Source: Fibrobacter sp.
Lineage (GTDB): Bacteria; Fibrobacterota; Fibrobacteria; Fibrobacterales; Fibrobacteraceae
DNA length: 64,000 nt
Direction of reading: 5' to 3'
NCBI GenBank assembly: GCA_017649565.1
Contig: JAGCGO010000057.1
Span: 1-64,000, forward strand
Both the position numbers and the translations under genes were made by a program. Every line of letters starts with the position of its first letter. Within the stretch, counting starts at the first letter, position 1. This document shows, piece after piece, positions 33,264-42,583 of the stretch. The notes under the pieces are model-generated. The model was not told where the DNA came from and did no database searches. It was given only the letters and a program-made list of their open reading frames with translations.

Positions 33264-33863
33264 ATGCTTATGACAAGTTTTTTAAAAAAAATTGCATACA
33301 CCTTTTTAGGAAAGCTAAATGATTATCTTTCTTTTGAAGCGATGTACAGAAACAAACAAAAAAAATTTAGAAACATCGGTACAAATTGCAGTTTTGGCAC
33401 GGGTAGTTTTATATTAGGGGAACAGTTCATTTCTATCGGGAACGAATTCCATGCCGGCAGCTATTTTCGGATAGAGGCAATAAGCAAACGCGGAACACAA
33501 GATTTTAGCCCGTCCATAGAAATTGGAGATAACGTCACTATTGAGGATTTTTGCCATATTGGCTGCATTGAAAAAATAAGGCTTGGCTCTGGAACTATGA
33601 TTGCAAGCCGAGTTTACATTAGCGACCACAACCACGGCAACATAACTCCAGAAGATTTTAATTCCATCCCAGCAAAGCGTCCCTTATCCAGCAAACCCAT
33701 TGTTATTGGAAAAAATGTTTGGCTTGGAGAAGGATGCTGCATTTTGCCAGGAGTTTCTTTAGGAAATAATGTTATTGTTGGAGCGAGCGCCGTTGTCACC
33801 CATTCTTTCCCAGACAACTGTGTAATTGCAGGGGTCCCAGCCCGAATCATAAAGCAACTATAA
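33264..33863 (+). CDS. Left-handed beta-helix (hexapeptide) acyltransferase
   Basis: Product 199 aa. After a 35-residue helical lead, hexapeptide repeats ([IV]-G-x4 type) run from about residue 40 to the end: SIGNEFHAG, IEIGDNVTIEDFCHIG, VWLGEGCCILPGVSLGNNVIVGASAVVTHSFP. The extended loop with YISDHNHGN carries the His used by WbbJ/MaaT-type O-acetyltransferases. Probably acetylates a sugar of the surface polysaccharide with acetyl-CoA. Start ATG at 33264; an internal Met two codons later is possible. Sits between two GT2 genes. Confidence 0.88.
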   Translation: MLMTSFLKKIAYTFLGKLNDYLSFEAMYRNKQKKFRNIGTNCSFGTGSFILGEQFISIGNEFHAGSYFRIEAISKRGTQDFSPSIEIGDNVTIEDFCHIGCIEKIRLGSGTMIASRVYISDHNHGNITPEDFNSIPAKRPLSSKPIVIGKNVWLGEGCCILPGVSLGNNVIVGASAVVTHSFPDNCVIAGVPARIIKQL

Positions 33864-33885
33864 TCAGTATCCAATAGGCAAAAAA

Positions 33886-34809
33886 ATGCATTCCCAGCCA
33901 CTTGTCACAATAGCAATCCCCGCTTATAAAGCCGACTTTATAAGGGAAGCCATTTCCTCAGCCTTAAATCAGTCATATTCCAATATCGAATTAGTAATAG
34001 TAGATGACTGTTCCCCTGAGAAAATAGACATAGTTGTCAAGGAATTTAGCGACCCTAGGATTCACTATTACAGGAACGAAAAGAACGTCGGATCCGAAGA
34101 CCCCTCAAAAAATTGGAACAAGTGCCTTGAATATGCCAAAGGCGTTTATTTTGCGTTGTTGTGCGACGACGATACATACGAGCCAACTTTTGTGGAAGAG
34201 ATGCTAAAACTCCAACAAGATTTTCCCGATGTAAAGGTTTTCAGAGCAAGAGCAAGAACCATTGATGAAAACAACAACGTCACTAACTGGTACCCTTCCG
34301 CACCAACGTTCGAAACGTGTTTTGACTACATGTACCAACGATTGTCCGGATTTAGACGACAAACAATTTCCGAATTTTTATACGATACAGCCTACATTAA
34401 AGGCGTCGGGGGATTCACAAACACGCCTCGTGCCTGGACAGCCGACTCACTTTCTGTTTACAAATTCGCCTGGTCAAACGGAATTGCTTCTACCCAAAAA
34501 TTTTTGGTAAACTTCAGGTGCTCAAAAAAAAGCATCTCTTCCATCTATTCCGATGCAATAGAAAAAATAGAAGCGATTGTCTTGTTCAAAAAAGAAATAA
34601 ACAAATTGATTAGCGAAATAAGCGACAACGAAAAAAAGAAACTATTAAAAGAAGCGCTCTATTATTCCGTCTTTACTGATACTATTGAAGTTTGTTCTCA
34701 CTCCTCATTCTGGCAACTTATCTGGACATGGTTCAAAGGCGCCTATCCCCGTAAATGGATCTTCTTCATTATCCCCAAAAGACTAGGGGTCTTTTACCAG
34801 AAGACGTAA
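33886..34809 (+). CDS. Glycosyltransferase family 2
   Basis: Product 307 aa. VTIAIPAYKADFIREAISSALNQSY and LVIVDDCSPE at the N terminus, NVGSEDPSKNWNKCLEYAKG near 66 and LLCDDDTYEP near 95 (DxD-like). The C-terminal region is helical and ends with an aromatic amphipathic segment (WTWFKGAYPRKWIFFIIP) likely to contact the membrane. Donor and acceptor sugars cannot be deduced. It converges on the next gene, with five bases between the two stops. Confidence 0.87.
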   Translation: MHSQPLVTIAIPAYKADFIREAISSALNQSYSNIELVIVDDCSPEKIDIVVKEFSDPRIHYYRNEKNVGSEDPSKNWNKCLEYAKGVYFALLCDDDTYEPTFVEEMLKLQQDFPDVKVFRARARTIDENNNVTNWYPSAPTFETCFDYMYQRLSGFRRQTISEFLYDTAYIKGVGGFTNTPRAWTADSLSVYKFAWSNGIASTQKFLVNFRCSKKSISSIYSDAIEKIEAIVLFKKEINKLISEISDNEKKKLLKEALYYSVFTDTIEVCSHSSFWQLIWTWFKGAYPRKWIFFIIPKRLGVFYQKT

Positions 34810-34814
34810 GTTTC

Positions 34815-35873
34815 TCATTTCCAACAACCAATCTTTCGTTGGGCTTTCCATTTCAACTCAACTAGTTTAAAAGGCCAATATATGTGTTTTCGGCAAAGCC
34901 ATAAAGCAATTTTATGACTTTTTTTCAAATATTCAGGAATAATCTCAGCTTCAAGAATTCCCCGCACAAAGGGCGTTTCCATATATCTCACAAAAGAATT
35001 AAATCGTTCCCCGCGACTACTCGGATTATCTGGATGAAAGAAAACCTGAGAAAAAACAGGCTCAAACAGAATAACAATGTTATTTGTATTCAAGAGAGTA
35101 CGATACTTTTCGCTCAAGCATTTCTCGATCAAGACATCGCGCATCAAAGAAACTAGTCTCTCCATAGATTCTGGCAACTTCGGCAAATATCGAGAAGTCG
35201 CTTGATGCTGATTATTTATACGATAATGATAGCCGACCACATCACAAAAAGTGACACAAGTCGCCCCATAAAAAGCTTTTAGCGCAAACACTCGATCTTC
35301 ACCATAGACGACCCCTTGCGGAAAGCAAAGATCTTCTTTTTTCAACAAACTTCGTCTATATATTTTCGAACACGTAGCAAGTATAAAATCTTCTTCATGA
35401 TTTCTCGGGAAACAACAAGCTTCCAGCAAGAATTCCTTTTTCTTTACCTTTTCTGAATTTAAGTGAATTTCTCGTATGCGTTCTTTTCCATCCGTTCCAA
35501 TCCGGTTAAGGCATCCGCCAAACAAAACAATATCTGCACCTGATTTTTCAGCCACTTCAGCAATATTTTTTAATACAAAAGCATCACACCAATCATCGGA
35601 ATCAACAAAAGTAACATATCTACCCGATGCGATATTTATTCCTTTGTTACGAGCTACAGATACGCCAGCATTTTCTTGGTGTATTACAACAACTCGAGGA
35701 TCTAGTTTTGAATACTCGTCACAAATTTTTCCACATGAATTGGTTGATCCATCATCAACCAGTATTATTTCCAGATTCTCTAGTGTTTGCCCTAGCAAAC
35801 TGTCGACGCACTTTCTCAAATACGTTTCTTCTGTATTATATACAGGAACAATGACACTGACTAGAGGATTCAA
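34815..35873 (-). CDS. Glycosyltransferase family 2
   Basis: Product 352 aa. VSVIVPVYNTEETYLRKCVDSLLGQTL, IILVDDGSTNSC, NAGVSVARNKGINIASG and TFVDSDDWCD are the ordered GT2 signatures, with the DxD in SDDW near residue 95; YGEDRVFALK near 195 carries the acidic catalytic-base position. The C terminus (ALWLCRKHIYWPFKLVELKWK) is amphipathic and aromatic. Its ATG lies two bases after the stop of the GT32 gene, so 37443 to 34815 reads as one minus-strand transcript of three transferases. Confidence 0.88.
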   Translation of the reverse strand: MNPLVSVIVPVYNTEETYLRKCVDSLLGQTLENLEIILVDDGSTNSCGKICDEYSKLDPRVVVIHQENAGVSVARNKGINIASGRYVTFVDSDDWCDAFVLKNIAEVAEKSGADIVLFGGCLNRIGTDGKERIREIHLNSEKVKKKEFLLEACCFPRNHEEDFILATCSKIYRRSLLKKEDLCFPQGVVYGEDRVFALKAFYGATCVTFCDVVGYHYRINNQHQATSRYLPKLPESMERLVSLMRDVLIEKCLSEKYRTLLNTNNIVILFEPVFSQVFFHPDNPSSRGERFNSFVRYMETPFVRGILEAEIIPEYLKKSHKIALWLCRKHIYWPFKLVELKWKAQRKIGCWK

Positions 35874-35875
35874 TT

Positions 35876-36595
35876 TTAGCCTTCTTTAACTAGTTTCATT
35901 TTTTTTGCCACGGCAAACAAGCTTGCTATAACAAAGCCTATAACAGCACCATATTTTTTTGACCATTTCCTTCTAATTTCAAAATATCTTTTTTGGTATG
36001 GCGTAAACCATGTTCCATTGAAATGATGAATGCAGTATGTATTCGGCGTAATTTGACACTTTCCAGTCAAGTTATTCAATGGTGAGAAATAGTCACATTC
36101 ATACACATGTATTCCATGCTCCAATACGGGCTGCTTTATAATGTAATTTATTACAACATCAGCCTTGTTAATCTTGGCAACATCAAAAAGTTTACCTTCG
36201 TACCAATCAAGGCAGTCCTTAAGCCACGGCAAATTTGCTTCACACCCCATAACAGCGGCAGCAATCACCGGACGAGCAGATTCCCAGCCAACAAAGGTCT
36301 GCTGATTCAGCAAATCATCAAATGGTCTCAGAACTTCAACATCGCAATCTAAATAGATTCCCCCATACTTGTACAAGGCATAAAGTCGCACATAATCGGC
36401 AGCAAAAGCCCATTTCTTTTCAGCAATGGCACTGTCGATCCACGTACTATGGATTTCCTTAATTTTATCATCATTCCAAAGAACGAATTGATAATCAGGC
36501 AGTATTGTCTTCCAAGATTCAATACATCTTTTTTCAAGATCAGAGAATGGGTTTTGACCAAGCCAACAATAATGGATTATTTTAGGTATCGCCAT
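35876..36595 (-). CDS. GT32-type glycosyltransferase (DXD sugar-binding family)
   Basis: Product 239 aa. IPKIIHYCWLGQNPF at the N terminus, CIESWKTILPDYQFVLWND, then ADYVRLYALYKYGGIYLDCDVEVLRPFD with the D-x-D of GT32 (Och1-like/capsular) transferases near residue 90, and HHFNGTWFTPYQK at the end. Start set at the second Met (36595): its A is the last base of the preceding TGA, a one-base overlap typical of coupling, with AGGGGCG upstream. Shorter and AT-richer than the adjacent paralogue. Confidence 0.87.
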   Translation of the reverse strand: MAIPKIIHYCWLGQNPFSDLEKRCIESWKTILPDYQFVLWNDDKIKEIHSTWIDSAIAEKKWAFAADYVRLYALYKYGGIYLDCDVEVLRPFDDLLNQQTFVGWESARPVIAAAVMGCEANLPWLKDCLDWYEGKLFDVAKINKADVVINYIIKQPVLEHGIHVYECDYFSPLNNLTGKCQITPNTYCIHHFNGTWFTPYQKRYFEIRRKWSKKYGAVIGFVIASLFAVAKKMKLVKEG

Positions 36596-37443
36596 CACGC
36601 CCCTGCCTTCAAGGATTTCACCTTTTCCACCATCTTAGATGCGGTTTTTCTGAATGTGTACCAGAGTCCCTCGTAACGGCAATGGATAAACAATGCGGCA
36701 ATAGTAGAAAGCACCTCCCCCATCTTCTCGCCGAAAACCTTACAGAGTTTTATCCTCAGTTTCACATGCACGGACTGCGCTTTAGTATACCAGGAGCCGT
36801 TAAAATGGTGGACGCTGTACGTATTCTCGGTTGCATCGACATCAAGAGTCCTTGTATTCTTGGGGCTGAAATAATCCATCGGGAACAGACATATTTTTTT
36901 CGGATTCGAGTCAAAATCCTCTATGCCTCCGATATTCTTCAATACATATCTCGAAAAAACAAGGGCCATCGCATAAGGCAATATGAGCATGTCGTACTCG
37001 CCGTTCGTCTTGGTAAATTTTCGGTCTTTGTAAAAATCCAGACATTCCTTGATAACGGGGTTCCCCTTCTCGCAGCCCATTGTTGCCGCCTCTATCGTAT
37101 TCGAGGCGTCAATCATATCAAAATAATGTTCCCGTCCAAAGAAGTACGGCAGGCCAAGCAAATCATCGAAAGGCTTAAGCACCTCCACGTCGCTGTCCAG
37201 ATAGATGCCGCCATAATTGTAGAGCGCATAGAGCCGTATGTAGTCAGCAGCGAAGGCCCATTTTTTTGCAGCACAGGCCTGTTCCACCCAGGGCACGGAA
37301 TGGATGTCGAAACGGCTAGCATCCCAAAGCACGAACTCATAATCCGGAAGTTTTTCCTTCCAGCTCTGCATGCAGCGCCGCACCAGTTCGGGGTACGGGT
37401 CACCGCTCAGCCAGCAGTAATGGATTACCTTGGGGATAGACAT
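36595..37443 (-). CDS. GT32-type glycosyltransferase (DXD sugar-binding family)
   Basis: Product 282 aa, a paralogue of the next downstream gene: IPKVIHYCWLSGDPYPELVRRC, ADYIRLYALYNYGGIYLDSDVEVLKPFD (D-x-D near residue 90) and HHFNGSWYTKAQ. It has about 40 more residues at the C terminus, including a hydrophobic stretch. It begins four bases from the stop of the AAA/DUF4143 gene, which makes co-transcription with that ATPase possible although the functions look unrelated. Confidence 0.87.
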   Translation of the reverse strand: MSIPKVIHYCWLSGDPYPELVRRCMQSWKEKLPDYEFVLWDASRFDIHSVPWVEQACAAKKWAFAADYIRLYALYNYGGIYLDSDVEVLKPFDDLLGLPYFFGREHYFDMIDASNTIEAATMGCEKGNPVIKECLDFYKDRKFTKTNGEYDMLILPYAMALVFSRYVLKNIGGIEDFDSNPKKICLFPMDYFSPKNTRTLDVDATENTYSVHHFNGSWYTKAQSVHVKLRIKLCKVFGEKMGEVLSTIAALFIHCRYEGLWYTFRKTASKMVEKVKSLKAGA

Positions 37444-37446
37444 AAC

Positions 37447-38781
37447 CTAAAAATCCACCCCCGAAAGATATCTTTTTAGTAGAAATGCACAAAAATACGG
37501 GAAGGTATATATATTGTTCTGGAAACCGATGTTCCCGGCGGTAAACTTAATTCCCGTCGTTATGTCTGGGTAAGCAGCGCTCTTGACCAATGTCGATAGC
37601 GATTTTGCCGTTCCTGCCTTAGCTTTGACTTCCACCGGTACAAGAGACTTCTTCGTGCGCACGAAGAAGTCCTGTTCCAGAGTAGAGTTCTCTCTTTTGT
37701 AATAGAAAAGTTCGTATCCCTGCTTGTTCAAAATCTCGGCAACGATATTTTCGTACAAGGCCCCCTTATACACATTCATGTTCCGGTTGGCGCGAAGGTC
37801 TTCCTGAGATTCGTCATCGAGGTTCGCGATAAGCAGTCCGGTATCCTTAAAATAAATCTTGTACTTTGATTCTTCGTAGTTGCCTTTCAGCGGGAGCTCC
37901 GGCGTATGGAGGCAATGGCAAACGTTCACCATTCCGGCATCGCACAGCCACTCTATGCATCCCCAGTAGTCCTTGAACTTCGCTCCGCTCGCCACCTTGG
38001 ATATCTGGAATTTCTTATTCTCTTTCGCCAACTGCACGGGGATGTTATTGAACACGTTCAGTACGCGGGTCTTATCTACGCCTTCAACATATTTCTTGAT
38101 ATCTTCCTTGTAGTCGGCGACGAGTGCGCGCTGGAGTGAGAGGGACCCTTCAAAAGTCCCCTTTTCTACATACGAACGAACAACTTCGGGCATCCCGCCG
38201 AGCAGGCAATAATCCATGAATCTTCCGCCGAAAACATTCATGTCCGTTTGGTTGAAGGGCTTGGCCGACTGCATGTGCGACAGCAAATCCTCGACAGCAT
38301 CGGTTCCATAACCCACGGCCCAAAGGAACTCCTCGAAATCCATGGACTGCATCTGGTATTCCGACTTGTAGCCAACGCTGTTGCTTTCGATTCGTTTGTA
38401 GTTAATGCCTAGCATGGAGCCGCTGCAGATCACGTCAAAACGCTTGTCCATGCAGAACGACTTTAGCGAGGTCGCTATTTCCGGATAATCCTGAATTTCA
38501 TCAAAAAGGATAAGCGTCTTTCCAGGTATAAACCTTTTTTCGGAATCTATGCGTGAGATATTCCTGATAATGTCATTGACGGTATAGCCGTCTTCGCAGA
38601 TGCTCTTGTACTTCTTCTCTAGGACGAAGTTGATATTGATAAAATTTTCGTAATTCGAGGAAAAATGCTTGACAGACTCGGTCTTTCCAATCTGACGGGC
38701 CCCCTTGATTATGAGGGGCTTTCTATCGGCGGATTTTTTCCATTCATCCAGAAAATAGTCTAATTTGCGTTTGAGGTACAT
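37447..38781 (-). CDS. AAA+ ATPase with DUF4143 domain
   Basis: Product 444 aa, full length for the AAA_14/DUF4143 family. IIKGARQIGKTES near residue 25 is Walker A and LILFDEIQDYP near 90 Walker B; VICSGSMLGI is the sensor-like strand. The C-terminal half carries the DUF4143 part (KIYFKDTGLLIANL, YKGALYENIVAEIL, FFVRTKKSLVPVEVKAKAG), whose E-x-K pattern resembles nuclease-fold remnants. The family is widespread and variable between strains; a cellular role is not established. No ribosome site; TATATT then TAGGGT then ATG, the same layout as the TIGR02147 gene. Confidence 0.85.
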   Translation of the reverse strand: MYLKRKLDYFLDEWKKSADRKPLIIKGARQIGKTESVKHFSSNYENFININFVLEKKYKSICEDGYTVNDIIRNISRIDSEKRFIPGKTLILFDEIQDYPEIATSLKSFCMDKRFDVICSGSMLGINYKRIESNSVGYKSEYQMQSMDFEEFLWAVGYGTDAVEDLLSHMQSAKPFNQTDMNVFGGRFMDYCLLGGMPEVVRSYVEKGTFEGSLSLQRALVADYKEDIKKYVEGVDKTRVLNVFNNIPVQLAKENKKFQISKVASGAKFKDYWGCIEWLCDAGMVNVCHCLHTPELPLKGNYEESKYKIYFKDTGLLIANLDDESQEDLRANRNMNVYKGALYENIVAEILNKQGYELFYYKRENSTLEQDFFVRTKKSLVPVEVKAKAGTAKSLSTLVKSAAYPDITTGIKFTAGNIGFQNNIYTFPYFCAFLLKRYLSGVDF

Positions 38782-38875
38782 ACCCTAAATATACACCATT
38801 TTACAAAAAAAATGAGCGAAATTTTTGCATTTTTTACTAAAAAATGAGGGAATTTTGGCAAAATCCCCCTAAATT

Positions 38876-39646
38876 TCAATTCAGCACAACCGCAGGGACC
38901 CAGTGTGCAAAACTCTCGCGGCGGATTTTCGGGTCGCCCAGGGTGGGCCGGTGCGTCCCCTGCACAATAAAACGGACTTCGGGGTGTTTGCGAGCGACAT
39001 CAGCGATATTGCGCAGCGTGGCGTTGAGTTTCGCACGATCACCCGTGCGTGAATCCTGAGTGGTCAGAGCAATTTGCAAAGGCAAGGAATCTGTGGCAAG
39101 CGACAGGACTGAATCCAGTTTTCCGAGCATTAAGGAATCTGCGCAGCGCTGGCAAAACACACGTTCTGCATATCCAAGAGAATCAACGTAAAGATTGCGC
39201 CCATATTCCAGGGAATCTCCACCAAACAGATAAATTCCATTCTGCGGAACAGAACTATCCGCAACTATTCGCAATTCAGCAAATTCCGCATGCCTCGTTC
39301 GGTTTGCAAGCCTGTAATGCAGGAATTCCTTATGAGGTAACCCATCAAATGCGGCGAGATCTTCACGCAAGAGTTGCGGCTCAAAGGGAACGCCCCATGC
39401 ATCGACCAAGATAGATACGGTCTGTCGAGAAGAATCAGCAAACTTTCCAAATAAACTCCATTTTTCTAGCAACTCATAATTATGTATATATTCTGCCGTC
39501 AACGAATCCGCATCAATAAAAGGTTGCATATGCCAAGGTTTATCTTGATCAGCAAACAAGGTTGCACCCATCAGATATGATAGCGAAATTGCCAGCACAA
39601 CAAACGAACAGAACACATAAAGCGAGGCTTTCTGCAACCTAGTCAT
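38876..39646 (-). CDS. Degenerate sulfatase-fold protein, membrane anchored
   Basis: Product 256 aa from the ATG at 39646 (GGAGG nine bases upstream, overlapping the previous gene by eight bases). One N-terminal membrane helix, then a periplasmic domain. Two stretches align with the sulfatase-fold protein at 27102-28583: SILVDAWGVP near residue 80 (VESWGVP there) and RFIVQGTHRP near 228 (RFIVRGDHRP there), including the C-terminal HWVP versus FWVP. About 90 residues of the fold between them are missing, and the metal-binding Asp of GDHRP is Thr. A non-catalytic partner or a decaying gene; the intact frame and coupled start favour the first. Confidence 0.65.
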   Translation of the reverse strand: MTRLQKASLYVFCSFVVLAISLSYLMGATLFADQDKPWHMQPFIDADSLTAEYIHNYELLEKWSLFGKFADSSRQTVSILVDAWGVPFEPQLLREDLAAFDGLPHKEFLHYRLANRTRHAEFAELRIVADSSVPQNGIYLFGGDSLEYGRNLYVDSLGYAERVFCQRCADSLMLGKLDSVLSLATDSLPLQIALTTQDSRTGDRAKLNATLRNIADVARKHPEVRFIVQGTHRPTLGDPKIRRESFAHWVPAVVLN

Positions 39647-41336
39647 GGTCGCCCTCCACAATCCGATACTTAAGTAAATTGTAGTATCCGAATTTTCTCA
39701 CTGTGTCTATTGCAAATTCCTTATGATAATGCACCTTGTAATAACAATCCAGTTTTATGCCACCACCACCATCCACCACATACACGTTGTCTTTCACGAT
39801 ATCACGAAGCGGATTAGCTACACCACGTTTTTCAAGTTCGCGTTTCATCCCAGGTAAATTAATATTCCAATAACCAATAGGCACTATATTGCCCCAACTA
39901 CCAGGCGCAGCAGCCTTATATGCCGGATTTTTATAAATAGCCAACGCCTTATAAGGTTCAAAATGCAGCAGGAACACATCATTAGGACGCACATTAGCAA
40001 ACTCTAAAAATTCGTGCCACGCTGTAGGCATCTTTCGATTTCCAAAAAAAAGCTGGTCATTTTCCTCCGAACGTTGAGTCAAAATCGCAAATGTAAAGCT
40101 CAAAAGAGACATAATACAAAACAGATAAAAAAGTTTACGCCCGCCAGAGCCAAATTCTTTACCCAGTACATGTTCAAAAGGAATAGCACAAACTACAGCA
40201 TAGAGCCAAATTCCTGTTTCTACGTGAAAAAGTACACGATTCTGTATTAATAAATAAGCCAAGCACAGCGTAATCAACGCAAGAGAGCCCCACGCATACC
40301 ATCCAGCCTTTCCTGGAGCGGAAAAAAACAATAACAAACACAACACAACCCAACACCAAGCATTCGGATGTAAAAATGAATTTGAGACTGCATAGAACAA
40401 CGCAAAAGGCATTTTTATCTTGTTAAGTTCATAACCGTTCCTATTGATAACATTCATAACAGGCTTTAGACTATCTAGCGAGAACGCCTCCGTATCATAG
40501 AATACCCAACGTTGCAGTATTTGAAAATCCTGCCCATGTAACCCACGCTCCTCTAGTTCGTCGTAAGTGGACTCATCATCGTAAAATGCTCCATCACCCA
40601 ATAGAGATCGCGGTCCTTGATATGCCAAATAATAAGCATACTCACCATTATCATTAAACAATCCTCTATTGAATGACTGCAATCCATAGAACGCAACACC
40701 TGCGAAGACAAGCGCCAAAAGCGATGCAACCCAAACCTTCCGGCCATTCCAAAAACTCCAAGCCAAAAGGGCGACAGCAAATGGAATACCGAGTAGGAAG
40801 CCCTCCTTACGGAACACGACACCCACAACGAGGAACAGCATCGCTAAAACAAGGAATTGCCATCGTCGATCCTTGTCACCAAAATAAAGCAGAAGAATTC
40901 CCGCTGCCGTAGATGCAGCGGCGCATTGCGTAAACCCCAATCGTAAATAAAAATCAGGAGCTACGCATGCAAGCAGAAACACAGAAAGAACTAAACCAAA
41001 TGAACAATCCACCTGCCGCAGTATAAAGTAGGTAAAAACGGTAAATGAAGCGAATTCTGCTAACAGCTCAAAAATAAAATACCAGCCTACACTAGGAAAT
41101 AGTTCATAAAATGGCTTCAAAAAATATGCGTAAGCACCATTCACAAAGAGCGTGTGCGCATCAAATTCGCCTCCATACGCCCCCGTCACAATGGTCGACA
41201 TAAAATAGTCATCCATCGAGCCGAAATGCACACCACCTATTCCCAGGCATACCACAAGGAAAGCCATGTTCAAGCAAAGAGCAACAACAAAAGGCCTACC
41301 AAAAAACATTTGCCTTGTATAATCAAGGATCTTCAT
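39639..41336 (-). CDS. Polytopic membrane protein, GT-C glycosyltransferase-like
   Basis: Product 565 aa with about eleven hydrophobic helices and a C-terminal periplasmic domain of some 140 residues. The first periplasmic loop contains FGSMDDYFMSTIVTGAYGG near residue 40, resembling the acidic catalytic loop of GT-C enzymes that use polyprenyl-phosphate sugars; no closer family was recognised. The C-terminal domain (LHFEPYKALAIYKNP, VYVVDGGGGIKLDCYYKVHYH) has no named match. It is coupled to the downstream degenerate sulfatase-fold gene by an eight-base overlap. TATATT ends six bases before the ATG and there is no Shine-Dalgarno. Confidence 0.65.
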   Translation of the reverse strand: MKILDYTRQMFFGRPFVVALCLNMAFLVVCLGIGGVHFGSMDDYFMSTIVTGAYGGEFDAHTLFVNGAYAYFLKPFYELFPSVGWYFIFELLAEFASFTVFTYFILRQVDCSFGLVLSVFLLACVAPDFYLRLGFTQCAAASTAAGILLLYFGDKDRRWQFLVLAMLFLVVGVVFRKEGFLLGIPFAVALLAWSFWNGRKVWVASLLALVFAGVAFYGLQSFNRGLFNDNGEYAYYLAYQGPRSLLGDGAFYDDESTYDELEERGLHGQDFQILQRWVFYDTEAFSLDSLKPVMNVINRNGYELNKIKMPFALFYAVSNSFLHPNAWCWVVLCLLLFFSAPGKAGWYAWGSLALITLCLAYLLIQNRVLFHVETGIWLYAVVCAIPFEHVLGKEFGSGGRKLFYLFCIMSLLSFTFAILTQRSEENDQLFFGNRKMPTAWHEFLEFANVRPNDVFLLHFEPYKALAIYKNPAYKAAAPGSWGNIVPIGYWNINLPGMKRELEKRGVANPLRDIVKDNVYVVDGGGGIKLDCYYKVHYHKEFAIDTVRKFGYYNLLKYRIVEGDHD

Positions 41337-41421
41337 GATTCAAATATACTATCTACAGCATTATAATCTTAGTGACTCAAGGATAAAAATATATATTAAT
41401 ACAGAAATAAGCGGCATTTTT

Positions 41422-42489
41422 ATGAACAAAGACCCCATAGACTTCCGTATATCACTTGACGAAACACATATAATCAAAGGCATCGCAATATGCGCCATGC
41501 TAATCCATCACTTGTTCTATAATTCCTCAACCTACGGCTTTTTCACGCAACAATTCGGAATTGTTTGCAAAGTCTGTGTTTCCATGTTTCTATTTGTTTC
41601 TGGCTACGGACTAACCATTCAGTACTCTAAGCCACATAACAGAATAAGTGTACGATCTAGATTCATATTTACAATAAAATTCCTGCTCAAAAGATTTTAT
41701 AAATTTTATCTTAACTACTGGATTATTTTCGCGATTGTAGTTCCAATAGGGGTTTTTGTACTAGGAAGATCCTTATCCGTAGCATACGGTACAGAAGCAG
41801 GAATCTGGTCGAATCTAACTAAAGACATTCTTGGCCTCCAAGGATTCGATTCATACATAATCACATGGTGGTTCAACGCACTTATCATATCGCTTTATCT
41901 ACTATTTCCCATCCTGTATTGGTTTATGGGTAAAGGAATAATTGCAATCGGAATGATAACACTTCTTCTGCTATGGCCAAGAGATTACATTGTGGGTAAT
42001 TTCTTTTATATATTCGAATTATGGAACTCTAATCTCGTGGTTTATTCACTTGTATTTACATTTGGAATTGCCACTGCCCGTCATGCAGACTTCCTTAATA
42101 GGATATTAAATAAAATTAGAGTTTGGCAAGTTTTCATTCTGTCTACTTCAATTGCAATAGCACTATGTTTCATCAGACAACTATTAGCAGAAAATTTTGC
42201 AGATGCAATAACCATTGATGCATTCATTACAATATTTTCAGTCTTATCCATTACCAGTTTACGACGACAAACAAGATTACAAATGAAAGTTCCTATCATA
42301 TTAGGAAAACATTCTATGAACATTTACCTAATTCACACATTCATCCTAATGTACTTCTTCCCAAATTTTATTTTTGATTTAAGAATTCCCTTACTTACCT
42401 TCATTGCATTACTAACCGAATCCTTATCATTATCGGCATTATTGGAATTTATTAAGAAAAAAATCGGATTCTATAAACTTTATTTATAA
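41422..42489 (+). CDS. Acyltransferase-3 family membrane protein
   Basis: Product 355 aa from the ATG at 41422. The frame is open 29 codons further up but that part overlaps the divergent promoter and has no family match. ISLDETHIIKGIAICAMLIHHLFYNSS gives the conserved His of acyltransferase-3 proteins, and VSMFLFVSGYGLTIQY the second signature; about ten helices. ILGKHSMNIYLIHTFILMYF near 295 is the conserved late helix. Probably an O-acetyl or O-acyl transferase acting on the surface glycan, but a different subgroup from the one at 26000. No clear ribosome site. Right boundary of the polysaccharide cluster. Confidence 0.8.
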   Translation: MNKDPIDFRISLDETHIIKGIAICAMLIHHLFYNSSTYGFFTQQFGIVCKVCVSMFLFVSGYGLTIQYSKPHNRISVRSRFIFTIKFLLKRFYKFYLNYWIIFAIVVPIGVFVLGRSLSVAYGTEAGIWSNLTKDILGLQGFDSYIITWWFNALIISLYLLFPILYWFMGKGIIAIGMITLLLLWPRDYIVGNFFYIFELWNSNLVVYSLVFTFGIATARHADFLNRILNKIRVWQVFILSTSIAIALCFIRQLLAENFADAITIDAFITIFSVLSITSLRRQTRLQMKVPIILGKHSMNIYLIHTFILMYFFPNFIFDLRIPLLTFIALLTESLSLSALLEFIKKKIGFYKLYL

Positions 42490-42531
42490 AGGGCGTTTTC
42501 CCCATAAAGAATTGAAGGGAGCATACAGACA

Positions 42532-42567
42532 TAAAAAAAACGATTCCTTTGTAAAGGAATCGTTTTT
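42532..42567. terminator. Bidirectional rho-independent terminator
   Basis: Stem ACGATTCCTTT / AAAGGAATCGT, loop GT, flanked by eight A on one side and seven T on the other. It serves the acyltransferase on the plus strand and the major pilin on the minus strand. Confidence 0.9.
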
Positions 42568-42583
42568 TTGCTTAAACGTTCAA

